A stretch of 5,840 nt of DNA from Roseburia sp. (GCA_017626625.1 JAGAIK010000531.1:1-5840), one strand, 5' to 3'; counted from the stretch's first letter, positions 1 through 5,355 are shown. Translations and numbers: made by a program. The notes: generated by a model not told the origin, from the letters alone.

Positions 1-117
1 ATTGATAAAGCAGAAGCTCTCAATCGGTTGCGTTATGAAAAACCGAATCTGCAAATTTGTTTTCGTACAGAAAAAGCACTGTCTTTGCTGCATTTTGAAG
101 GGAGTGAAAGACTATGA
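1..117 (+). CDS. DUF3990-like protein, C-terminal end (5' truncated by window)
   Basis: Frame 1 is open from the first base to a TGA at 115-117 and gives the last 38 residues of a protein whose start lies outside the window. The tail holds the pattern EALNRLRYEKPN-LQ-ICFRTEKALSLLHF. I recognise this as the usual C-terminal end of DUF3990 proteins (a Leu/Arg helix, then a Q-x-C/F-x-x-x-TEKAL-x-L-x-F block). From family knowledge, DUF3990 is placed in the ADP-ribosyltransferase fold clan and is often found beside small DUF3791 proteins. The catalytic part is not in view, so activity cannot be judged. The stop overlaps the ATG of the next gene (ATGA), so the two are probably one operon and translationally coupled. 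Family call moderately sure; the exact role (toxin-like or not) is unknown. Confidence 0.6.
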   Translation: MDKAEALNRLRYEKPNLQICFRTEKALSLLHFEGSERL

Positions 118-329
118 TGGCAAATCCAATTTTGCTTCAGAAAAAATATAGCCGTGTTATTGAGTGTTTCGCAAAACAGCAGGGACTTTCGCTGGATGCG
201 GCGCTGAACTTTTTCTATCATTCCGAGGTTTATCAGCTGATACGGGACGGCGTATCGGATATGCACTGCATGAGTGACGCATATTTGGCAGATGAACTGA
301 AACAAGAATATAGTCAAAATATGGAATAA
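114..329 (+). CDS. DUF3791-like small protein
   Basis: This is a 71-aa soluble protein with no signal peptide or membrane segment. The middle (residues about 27-60) reads LDAALNFFYHSEVYQLIRDG followed by VSDMHCMSDAYLADEL. This matches the small Firmicutes proteins annotated DUF3791: a helix, a short FY-x-S-x-x-Y-x-L segment, then SD-x-HC-x-SD-x-YL. Two ATGs stand side by side at 114 and 117. The first is favoured because it overlaps the upstream stop as ATGA and sits 9 nt after an AAGGGAG ribosome binding site (98-104). Co-transcription with the DUF3990-like gene is implied. The pairing of a small protein with an ART-clan protein recalls a toxin-antitoxin layout, but that is inference and the biochemical role is not established here. 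Confidence 0.7.
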   Translation: MMANPILLQKKYSRVIECFAKQQGLSLDAALNFFYHSEVYQLIRDGVSDMHCMSDAYLADELKQEYSQNME

Positions 330-342
330 TGTCTTATTGGAG

Positions 343-356
343 GTTCCTTCGGGAAC
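343..356 (+). other. Small GTTCC-TTCG-GGAAC hairpin
   Basis: A 5-bp perfect stem is closed by a C(TTCG)G tetraloop, one of the most stable RNA loops known. It lies 14 nt after the stop of the DUF3791-like gene. No T-run follows, so it is not a standard intrinsic terminator. It could stabilise the 3' end of the upstream mRNA or simply be left over at the deletion scar of the pseudogene that follows. Confidence 0.35.
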
Positions 357-365
357 AGAAAGTTA

Positions 366-862
366 ATGAAAGAGGTTAGGTATCCGTCCAATGCTTATGC
401 GTTTTCGTATATGAATTTAATCGAACATTGGGAAGCGGTATTCCGAGAAACATTGGAAAAGTAAAGAAATCCGGACTTCGGGAACCAGAATTTATTGGCG
501 GCGAGATTGATTTGCGTATCAACATTTATCGAGGTCAAATCAATGATACCGTTGACCGGGGTAGTGACCTCAATGACCCCGATAGTGCCGGAAAAGTGCC
601 GGATGGTGCCGATAAAATGCCGGATAATACTTCAAAAGTGCCGAATAGTGCCGATAAAATGCCGGATAGTGAACAGGAACAACGCATTTATAAATATGTG
701 CTGGAAAATGGTTCCATAACAACAAATAAGGTGATGGAACTTCTTAATTTGAAACAGCGTAGAGCACGGGTTATTTTACAGTCGATGATTGAAAAAGATT
801 GGCTGAGAAAAGCAGGTGCAGCGAGAAGTACCATTTATTTGAAAAATACAGAGGAGAGGTAA
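366..862 (+). pseudogene. AlbA_2/RecG-like ATP-binding regulator, C-terminal remnant with frameshift
   Basis: This is the remains of a protein of the 'ATP-binding protein / RNA-binding domain-containing' family (AlbA_2 N-terminal domain, HATPase_c_4 C-terminal domain, then a winged helix). The piece from about 381 encodes SNAYAFSYMNLIEHW and then runs to a stop at 462-464. A different frame, open from about 428 to the TAA at 860-862, continues with GSGIPRNIGKVKKSGLREPEF. Adding one G to the GGG at 430-432 restores the expected H-W-G-S-G-I-P junction. The later frame holds IGGEIDLRINIYR, a linker of four heptapeptide repeats (581-664) and a winged helix-turn-helix (EQRIYKYVLENGSITTNKVMELLNLKQRRARVILQ...). 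The N-terminal ~350 residues usual for the family are missing: the frame is closed by a stop at 327-329. A TTG at 428 could start a residual 144-aa product, but it lacks a good ribosome binding site. Family call fairly sure; loss of function is inferred. Confidence 0.7.
581..664 (+). repeat. Four 21-bp tandem repeats encoding a K-V/M-P heptapeptide
   Basis: Four consecutive 21-bp units (581-601, 602-622, 623-643, 644-664) have the theme GATAGTGCCGATAAAATGCCG, followed by a partial fifth (665-673). They encode DSAGKVP, DGADKMP, DNTSKVP and NSADKMP, then DSE. Units 2 and 4 are nearly identical, and so are the ends of units 1 and 3, which suggests a 42-bp higher-order duplication. The repeats form the flexible linker between the ATPase-like part and the winged helix of the pseudogene. 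A length-variable linker produced by slippage is the simplest reading. Confidence 0.85.
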
Positions 863-868
863 CGCAGC

Positions 869-972
869 ATGGATACAGATAAAGTAATATTTGATAACAA
901 AATATAACAGTTATTAATTCTCTTAAAACAGGTGAAATCTCAATCGGAATTTGTGGAGGTGGTATGCAGTGA
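869..972 (+). pseudogene. Unrecognised small gene remnant with a frame break
   Basis: An ATG at 869 opens MDTDKVIFDNKI and stops at 905-907. Immediately after, a second frame gives TVINSLKTGEISIGICGGGMQ and stops at 970-972. Joined by a one-base change near 905 they would read as one continuous, protein-like N-terminus with a glycine-rich GICGGG turn. I do not recognise the family. It follows the ATP-binding pseudogene by 6 nt with a GAGGAGAGG ribosome binding site at 851-859, so it was probably its downstream operon partner. Alternative: two chance short frames. Confidence 0.35.
955..960 (+). promoter_or_regulatory. Ribosome binding site GGAGGT favouring the GTG start
   Basis: A GGAGGT lies 8 nt before the GTG at 969. 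The alternative ATG at 1002 has only A-rich sequence in front of it and no Shine-Dalgarno. This supports GTG 969 as the start of the DinB-like gene. Caution: the same GGAGGT also encodes the Gly-Gly pair of the preceding remnant, so it may be a coincidence of coding. Confidence 0.5.
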
Positions 973-1625
973 ATAGGGAATGGTCTGAACGAAACAAAAC
1001 AATGCAAAATCAGATAAAGAAAAAAGACACATTTCAAATAGGTGTCGAAACTTTATTCGATTTACGCAATCAGTTGATGAATACGATTGTTTCTTTCAAT
1101 GATGAATTAAGCAGAGAAGATTTCAACGCAATTCCTTTTATAAATGCACATGGCTATCATTGTAAGACGATTGCTTATTCTCTATGGCATATTTTTCGCA
1201 TTGAAGATATTGTTGCACATACTTTGATAAATGGAGATGAACAGGTTTTCTTTAGAAATAGCTATCAAGAGCGTATCAATGCTCCAATTATCACAACGGG
1301 TAATGAACTTGTAAAGCAACAGATTGCAGATTTTTCAAGACGATTAAATTTGGAAGAACTGTATTCCTATATCAAGGAAGTAAAAGCAAGTACTGAAAAT
1401 ATCATACAGAATTTGTCTTTTAATGAAATGAAAAATAATATAACAGATGATAAAAAAGAACTTCTAAAATCATTAAATGTTGTTAGCGAAGATGAAAATG
1501 CAATTTGGTTAATTGATTATTGGTGCGGCAAAGATATTCGAGGACTGCTTCAAATGCCATTTTCAAGACATTGGATTATGCACATAGAGGCAAGTATAAG
1601 AATAAAAAACAAAATATATCCATAA
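969..1625 (+). CDS. DinB-like protein
   Basis: A cytosolic protein of about 218 aa (GTG start; 207 aa if ATG 1002 is used, where homologous-looking sequence MQNQIKKKDTF begins). The pattern is that of a DinB/YfiT-type four-helix bundle. VETLFDLRNQL forms the first helix. SLWHIFRIEDIVAHTL supplies the first metal-ligand histidine (H74 from the GTG). FSRHWIMHIE near the end gives the HxxxH pair (H201, H205). These three histidines are the usual divalent-metal triad of the fold. Known members include thiol transferases and stress- or DNA-damage-induced proteins, but many have no assigned substrate, so only the fold is claimed. Some databases label this subgroup misleadingly as a phage head-tail protein; no phage genes are nearby. 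The gene is clearly AT-richer than the genes after 2284. The GTG overlaps the stop of the upstream remnant as GTGA. Confidence 0.65.
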   Translation: MNREWSERNKTMQNQIKKKDTFQIGVETLFDLRNQLMNTIVSFNDELSREDFNAIPFINAHGYHCKTIAYSLWHIFRIEDIVAHTLINGDEQVFFRNSYQERINAPIITTGNELVKQQIADFSRRLNLEELYSYIKEVKASTENIIQNLSFNEMKNNITDDKKELLKSLNVVSEDENAIWLIDYWCGKDIRGLLQMPFSRHWIMHIEASIRIKNKIYP

Positions 1626-1650
1626 CTTCAAATTCCGGTTTGCAAGGTGA

Positions 1651-1749
1651 ACTGTGGAATATGCAGGTAAAGACGTTATTGATAAGTTAGCAAAAAAAAA
1701 TAAATCTAAGATGCTTATGTTTAAGGAGAGTGCGGCATGGAGAATAAAA
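1651..1749 (+). pseudogene. Short unrecognised frame, possible gene remnant
   Basis: Between the DinB-like and GNAT genes a frame encodes TVEYAGKDVIDKLAKKNKSKMLMFKE and runs into the GNAT start in another frame, stopping at 1747-1749. A GTG at 1654 could start it but has no good ribosome binding site. The composition is protein-like, and the frame crosses an A9 run (1692-1700), a typical site of indels. I do not recognise a family. It may be the start of a decayed gene or a chance frame. Confidence 0.25.
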
Positions 1750-2216
1750 TAATCATAGCAGAAACGGAATGCCTTATGAATGAAAAAATAGAAATAAAAG
1801 AAGAACGAATAACCGCAGAGGAATATATTGATTTTTTAAAAAGGACAGATTTAGGCTCACAATATCCAAAGGAACGGTTTGCAGAAAGAATAGCTAAGCT
1901 TGTAAACAATGTTTCAATAAGCCTTGTTGCAAGAAATAAGTCTGGTCTCATCGTTGGGGTTCTATTCGGATTAACAGACTACGTGTATTGGCTTTATATA
2001 ACAGATTTAGGAGTTGACAGAGATTATGAGGGACAGGGAATTGGTCGTCGGCTTATGAAGCTTGCACATGAGAAAGCCGGCGGTGAAAAGAACATTGCCG
2101 TATATCTGATAGCGAATGAAAATGCCATTCCATTTTATGAGAAACTGGGTATGAAAAAAGCAGATGATGTTATGCAATACAACCATATAGAATGGACTGG
2201 ATTTACCGTGCAATAG
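1737..2216 (+). CDS. GNAT family N-acetyltransferase
   Basis: A 159-aa single-domain GNAT enzyme, expected to move an acetyl group from acetyl-CoA to an amine; the substrate cannot be told. Conserved motif A is present: ITDLGVDRDYEGQGIGRRLMKLA, where E98-G-Q-G-I-G103 is the pyrophosphate-binding loop. The first position, normally Q or R, is Glu here. Motif B-like YLIANENAIPFYEKLGMKK follows, with the usual FYEKLGF/M. The central strands (VSISLVARNKSGLIVGVLFG) are typical of the fold. The start at 1737 is supported by AAGGAGAG at 1723-1730, 6 nt upstream. ATG 1776 is in frame and would trim 13 residues, but has no comparable site. The gene stands alone between an unrecognised remnant and the VWA gene. 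Its AT-rich composition goes with the accessory left half. Confidence 0.85.
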   Translation: MENKIIIAETECLMNEKIEIKEERITAEEYIDFLKRTDLGSQYPKERFAERIAKLVNNVSISLVARNKSGLIVGVLFGLTDYVYWLYITDLGVDRDYEGQGIGRRLMKLAHEKAGGEKNIAVYLIANENAIPFYEKLGMKKADDVMQYNHIEWTGFTVQ

Positions 2217-2283
2217 CACCTCAAAATTTGTGAAAAATCCCTGCGGAAAAAGACACATTTGAAAGCAGCAGAAAGGAAAATCA

Positions 2284-3594
2284 ATGCCACACATACAAAC
2301 CCAAACCGAATGGGAAGAAGAAATGTCCCTAAAAATCCTCTCCTTCCTCCGCAATGAAATCTATATGGACTTAAGATTTTTAGACATCGCCCTGTCAGCA
2401 CTGACACCCAAAGCAGACCCTGCTTTAAAAGCATTTGCCACAGACGGCGCTTACCTGTATTTTTCCACGGAACAGCTTCTGCGTGTATTTAAGACCAACG
2501 CCCCTTATTTAGACCGCGCCTATCTCCACACCATACTGCACTGCATTTTCTCTCATCTGTGGATAGCCCCGGAACAGCAGACCGACGAGCGGCGCAGAAG
2601 GTGGAACTTAGCCTGCGACATCGCAGCGGAATACACCATAGACAGGTTAGACAAGCCCTGCACAAAGCGGATTTTAAGCTGGCTGCGCCAAAGCATCTAC
2701 CGGGAATTAGAGGAACAGAAAAAAGGAATTTCAGCAGCCGTTATTTACCGCTTTTTAAAAGAAAAAGAACCGGAAGAATTAGAAGCCTTAGAAAGGGAAT
2801 TTTATACCGACGACCATTGCTACTGGCCGAAGCGGGAGGACAGCCAGGCGAGGCAGCAGTCCGCCTTAGAGCAGAAAAAGAAGTGGGATAAAATTGCAAG
2901 GCAGAGCCGGATGGAGCAGCAGCGGGGAGACGAGAGTAAAGAGGGGGAGGAACTGCTGGCAGCACAGATTTCAGCGGCAAAGAGCAGGAGAAGCTACCGG
3001 GATTTTCTGCAGCGTTTTACGGTGCTGCGGGAGGAAATGAAGCTAGACCCGGATGAGTTCGATATGAACTATTATACCTACGGGCTTTCCCTCTATAAAA
3101 ACATGCCTCTGATTGAACCCCTTGAGAGCCGGGAGAGCAGGAAAATACAGGAACTTGTGATAGCCATTGACACCAGCTATTCCACCAGAGGGGAACTGGT
3201 GGAACATTTTCTGCGGGAAACCTTCGATATTTTAAACCAGAAAAACAGTTTTTTTCAGAAATTTAAGGTGCGGATTTTGCAGTGTGATAACCAGGTGCGG
3301 CAGGACGAAGTGGTGGAGACGGAACAGGATATGGAGCGGCTGCTGCAGAAATTTACGGTGTTAGGCGGTGGTTCTACGGATTTTCGCCCGGTATTTGCTT
3401 ATGTGGGTGAGCTGATAGAGCAGGGAAAAATTAAGAATCTGGGAGGTCTGCTTTATTTTACCGACGGCAAGGGGACTTATCCGAAGAAAAGACCGGAGTA
3501 CCGGACAGCATTTCTGTTTTTAGAGGAATTTGAGGAAGAAGCAGTGCCGCCCTGGGCAATGCGGGTAAAGTTAGAGCCGGAGGAATTTGAGTAG
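2284..3594 (+). CDS. DUF2201-like VWA protein (MoxR partner)
   Basis: A 436-aa soluble protein. Residues about 15-125 resemble the DUF2201 putative metallopeptidase domain: NEIYMDLRFLDIALSAL, then YLHTILHCIFSHLW, then WNLACDIAAEYTIDRL. The zinc motif HExxH is degenerate, H82-T-I-L-H86, with Thr in place of the catalytic Glu, so proteolysis is unlikely although H82, H86, H91 and D112 could still hold metal. Residues about 190-250 are charged and helical (a linker rich in Gln, Lys and Glu). Residues about 288-430 form a VWA-like domain with a full MIDAS: D296-T-S298-Y-S300, T365 in GGGSTDF, and D394 in LLYFTDG. Such proteins act with MoxR-type AAA+ ATPases, here encoded downstream. Start ATG 2284 follows AGAAAGGA at 2270-2277; ATG 2323 is a weaker alternative. 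The GC rise starts here. Confidence 0.85.
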   Translation: MPHIQTQTEWEEEMSLKILSFLRNEIYMDLRFLDIALSALTPKADPALKAFATDGAYLYFSTEQLLRVFKTNAPYLDRAYLHTILHCIFSHLWIAPEQQTDERRRRWNLACDIAAEYTIDRLDKPCTKRILSWLRQSIYRELEEQKKGISAAVIYRFLKEKEPEELEALEREFYTDDHCYWPKREDSQARQQSALEQKKKWDKIARQSRMEQQRGDESKEGEELLAAQISAAKSRRSYRDFLQRFTVLREEMKLDPDEFDMNYYTYGLSLYKNMPLIEPLESRESRKIQELVIAIDTSYSTRGELVEHFLRETFDILNQKNSFFQKFKVRILQCDNQVRQDEVVETEQDMERLLQKFTVLGGGSTDFRPVFAYVGELIEQGKIKNLGGLLYFTDGKGTYPKKRPEYRTAFLFLEEFEEEAVPPWAMRVKLEPEEFE

Positions 3595-3634
3595 ATTTGG
3601 GAGCAGAAAAGCGGGGACTGTGATGGGAGCAGAG

Positions 3635-3654
3635 AAGGTGATGATTCACTTTTT
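3635..3654 (+). terminator. Weak candidate terminator after the VWA gene
   Basis: The stem AAGGTGA / TCACTTT (3635-3641 with 3646-3652, one G-T pair) encloses a TGAT loop and runs into a five-T tract (3650-3654, partly used by the stem). It is 40 nt after the VWA stop and ahead of the next promoter, a sensible place for a terminator. The stem is weak in GC and the T-run is interrupted by an A, so read-through into the ATPase gene is likely. Confidence 0.3.
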
Positions 3655-3684
3655 ATTAGTGGTTCCGGAAACGGCATTCAGTCA

Positions 3685-3726
3685 TTTTTTGCGGGAATCG
3701 AAAGTCGTTGATTTCCTGCGAGAATC
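3685..3726 (+). repeat. Paired TTTYYTGCGRGAATC-type repeats flanking the -35 box
   Basis: Two 15-nt copies (3685-3699 and 3712-3726) agree at 12 of 15 positions and are 27 nt apart. The second overlaps the last two bases of the -35 hexamer at 3708-3713. The same stretch can be read as an imperfect inverted repeat, GCGGGAATC ... GATTTCCTGC (3691-3699 and 3711-3720). Either form is suited to a DNA-binding regulator, but no regulator gene is in the window. Confidence 0.3.
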
Positions 3727-3736
3727 TGCCTATAAT
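3708..3736 (+). promoter_or_regulatory. Sigma-A promoter for the AAA+ gene
   Basis: TTGATT (3708-3713), a 17-nt spacer and TATAAT (3731-3736) make a near-consensus vegetative promoter. The expected transcript start is about 3743, giving a leader of about 125 nt before the AAA+ ATG at 3868. It is the best promoter I can see in the window. It means the ATPase can be transcribed independently of the VWA gene upstream. Confidence 0.65.
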
Positions 3737-3742
3737 AGGGGG

Positions 3743-3763
3743 ACAGGATAAACTTATTCCTGT
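3743..3763 (+). other. 5'-terminal leader hairpin
   Basis: ACAGGA (3743-3748) pairs with TCCTGT (3758-3763) around a 9-nt AT-rich loop. It begins almost exactly where the transcript should start, so the mRNA would open with a stem-loop. Such 5' stems commonly slow RNA decay; that role here is inference. Confidence 0.4.
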
Positions 3764-3801
3764 GTTTGCAAAGAATGCAGACTTGAAACTTATTTTCGTC
3801 C

Positions 3802-3855
3802 GGAAGAATGTAAAAACAACATTCTTCCCGTTATAACACAGATGCAACGGAAGGA
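3802..3855 (+). promoter_or_regulatory. Candidate anti-Shine-Dalgarno RNA switch in the AAA+ leader
   Basis: GGAAGAATGT (3802-3811) and ACATTCTTCC (3819-3828) form a perfect 10-bp stem with a 7-nt AAAAACA loop. There is no T-run after it, so it is not a terminator. The 5' arm region CGGAAGAAT (3801-3809) is almost repeated at the ribosome binding site as CGGAAGGAT (3848-3856, 8 of 9 identical). The 3' arm and following CG (3822-3830) can therefore pair instead with 3848-3855 (eight pairs including one G-U, one bulged C) and hide the AAGGA. The two folds exclude each other, as in translation-control leaders. A short CCGTT/AACGG stem (3828-3832 with 3846-3850) is a further alternative. No known riboswitch class is recognised. 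Confidence 0.4.
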
Positions 3856-3867
3856 TTTATTGATATA

Positions 3868-5355
3868 ATGAATATAAAACAGGCAAAAACAGAGATAATA
3901 CACAGCGTTTCCGCTTATCTGGCGAAGAATGAGGCGGGAGAGTATAAAATTCCGGCAGTCAGACAGCGTCCTATTCTTCTGATGGGGCCGCCGGGCATTG
4001 GGAAAACCCAGATTATGGAGCAGATTGCCAGGGAGTGTAAAATCGGGCTGGTGGCTTATACCATTACCCATCATACCAGACAGAGTGCGGTGGGACTGCC
4101 TTTTATCCGGGAAAAAGTGTACCAGGGAAAAAGTTATTCCGTGACGGAATATACCATGAGTGAGATTATTGCCAACGTCTATGAGAAAATCGAAAACAGC
4201 GGGTTAAAAGAGGGAATTTTATTTATTGATGAAATCAACTGCGTGTCGGAGACGTTAGCGCCTACCATGTTGCAGTTTTTACAGTGCAAGACCTTTGGCA
4301 ATCAGGCAGTGCCGGAAGGGTGGATTATTGTAGCGGCAGGCAATCCGCCGGAGTATAATAAATCAGTGCGGGATTTTGATGTGGTGACCTTAGACCGTGT
4401 GCGGTATCTGAATATTGAAGCAGATTTTAAGGTTTGGAAAGAGTATGCAAAGGAACAGCATGTGCACAATGCCATTCTCAGTTACTTAGAGCTGCGTCCG
4501 AAAAATTTTTACCGGATTGAAGCGGATGTGGACGGCCTGCAGTTTGTGACGGCAAGGGGATGGGAGGATTTGAGCAATCTGATGGAAACCTATGAGGCGA
4601 TGGGACTTTCCGTAGATGAAACCGTGATACATGAATTTATCCGCCATGAGGATGTGGCGGAGGACGCGGCGGCATATTTTGATTTGTACCGGAAATATCA
4701 GGATGATTACGGTATCGGGGAAATCCTTTCCGGCAGGGTGAAGCCCCAGGTTTACGAGAGGATTTATCAGGCGGCGTTTGACGAGCGGCTTTCTGTGGTA
4801 AACCTGCTGTCCGACGGTTTGCGGGGAAGGTTTGAAAAGGTCCGCAGGCAGAAAATGAAAACCGACGAATGGTACGGATTTTTGAAAGAATACCGGGCGG
4901 TCTTAAATAACTGTGAGAACCCGGAAGGGTGTTACCGGACGCTGTTGGAAGAAAAGGAAGCGTATGTTTTGCAGGAAAAGCAGAGTGGCTTTTACACCAG
5001 AGAAGAAGCTTATGCGAAGGAAGAACTGTTAAAAGCCCTTCGGGAAAACTGCCCGAAAGATACCAGCGAAGCTGCTGAGGCATTTGCGGAGGCGAAGCAG
5101 GGCTTTGATGAGACAAGGGAATACTTAGAGCAGCTTGAGCAGGAGACAAAGAACGCTTTAGAGTATGCCTTTGATTTTATGGAACAGGCATTTGAGCAGA
5201 AAGAGGAAATGGTGGTCTTTGTGACAGAACTGACCTTAGGGGCTGCGTCCGCCCTGTTTTTATCGGAGCATGGCTGCGAGCGTTATTTCAAATATAACGA
5301 GGCGCTTTTGGTGGGAACGAGGAAAGCGGAACTGCTGTCTGAATTAGAGCGATAG
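3868..5355 (+). CDS. MoxR-type AAA+ ATPase with long helical C-terminal tail
   Basis: A 495-aa cytosolic ATPase. All core motifs are present: Walker A G40-PPGIGKT47, Walker B ILFIDEIN with D121 and E122, sensor 1 VAAGNPPEYN with N159, the LDRVR segment around D176-R179 (likely arginine finger region), and sensor 2 TARGWEDLS with R230. The ATPase core occupies about residues 30-250. The remaining ~245 residues are mostly helical and acidic, with likely coiled coil at about 360-455, then a more hydrophobic end (VVFVTELTLGAASALFL). Typical MoxR proteins are nearer 300-350 aa, so the tail is an added, perhaps VWA- or client-binding, part. MoxR-type ATPases couple ATP hydrolysis to chaperone-like or metal-insertion work with VWA partners; the partner is probably the DUF2201-like protein upstream. 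ATG 3868 follows AAGGA (3851-3855) at a rather long 12-nt spacing. Transcription likely starts from the promoter at 3708-3736. Confidence 0.88.
   Translation: MNIKQAKTEIIHSVSAYLAKNEAGEYKIPAVRQRPILLMGPPGIGKTQIMEQIARECKIGLVAYTITHHTRQSAVGLPFIREKVYQGKSYSVTEYTMSEIIANVYEKIENSGLKEGILFIDEINCVSETLAPTMLQFLQCKTFGNQAVPEGWIIVAAGNPPEYNKSVRDFDVVTLDRVRYLNIEADFKVWKEYAKEQHVHNAILSYLELRPKNFYRIEADVDGLQFVTARGWEDLSNLMETYEAMGLSVDETVIHEFIRHEDVAEDAAAYFDLYRKYQDDYGIGEILSGRVKPQVYERIYQAAFDERLSVVNLLSDGLRGRFEKVRRQKMKTDEWYGFLKEYRAVLNNCENPEGCYRTLLEEKEAYVLQEKQSGFYTREEAYAKEELLKALRENCPKDTSEAAEAFAEAKQGFDETREYLEQLEQETKNALEYAFDFMEQAFEQKEEMVVFVTELTLGAASALFLSEHGCERYFKYNEALLVGTRKAELLSELER

Noticed and set aside
343..356. Terminator for the DUF3791-like gene
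   Set aside because: Only 5 bp and no T-run; kept as a hairpin only.
880..920. Possible promoter for the DinB-like gene (TTGATA at 891-896, TATAAC at 903-908)
   Set aside because: TTGATA has no good -10 at 16-18 nt, and TATAAC has no good -35. The region is simply AT-rich.
969..1625. Phage head-tail protein, as some relatives of this gene are labelled
   Set aside because: The H...HxxxH pattern fits a DinB-like fold and no other phage gene is present.
1679..1706. TTGATA with TAAATC 16 nt later as a promoter for the GNAT gene
   Set aside because: The -10 matches poorly and the spacer is an A9 run; in AT-rich sequence this is expected by chance.
2559..2891. 110-residue + strand frame inside the VWA gene
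   Set aside because: It is an Arg/Ala-rich shadow in another frame of a well-supported gene.
3656..3847. 63-residue reverse-strand frame in the VWA-ATPase gap
   Set aside because: It lies antisense to a good promoter and leader, has no ribosome site and no recognisable family pattern.
3864..3869. TATAAT overlapping the ATG of the ATPase gene
   Set aside because: There is no -35 at the right distance and the start codon is inside the hexamer; a transcript from here would lack the ribosome site.
4637..5149. 170-residue reverse-strand frame inside the ATPase gene
   Set aside because: It is rich in Pro/Ser as expected for the mirror of an acidic coding strand, has no family pattern, and the sense frame is clearly the gene.
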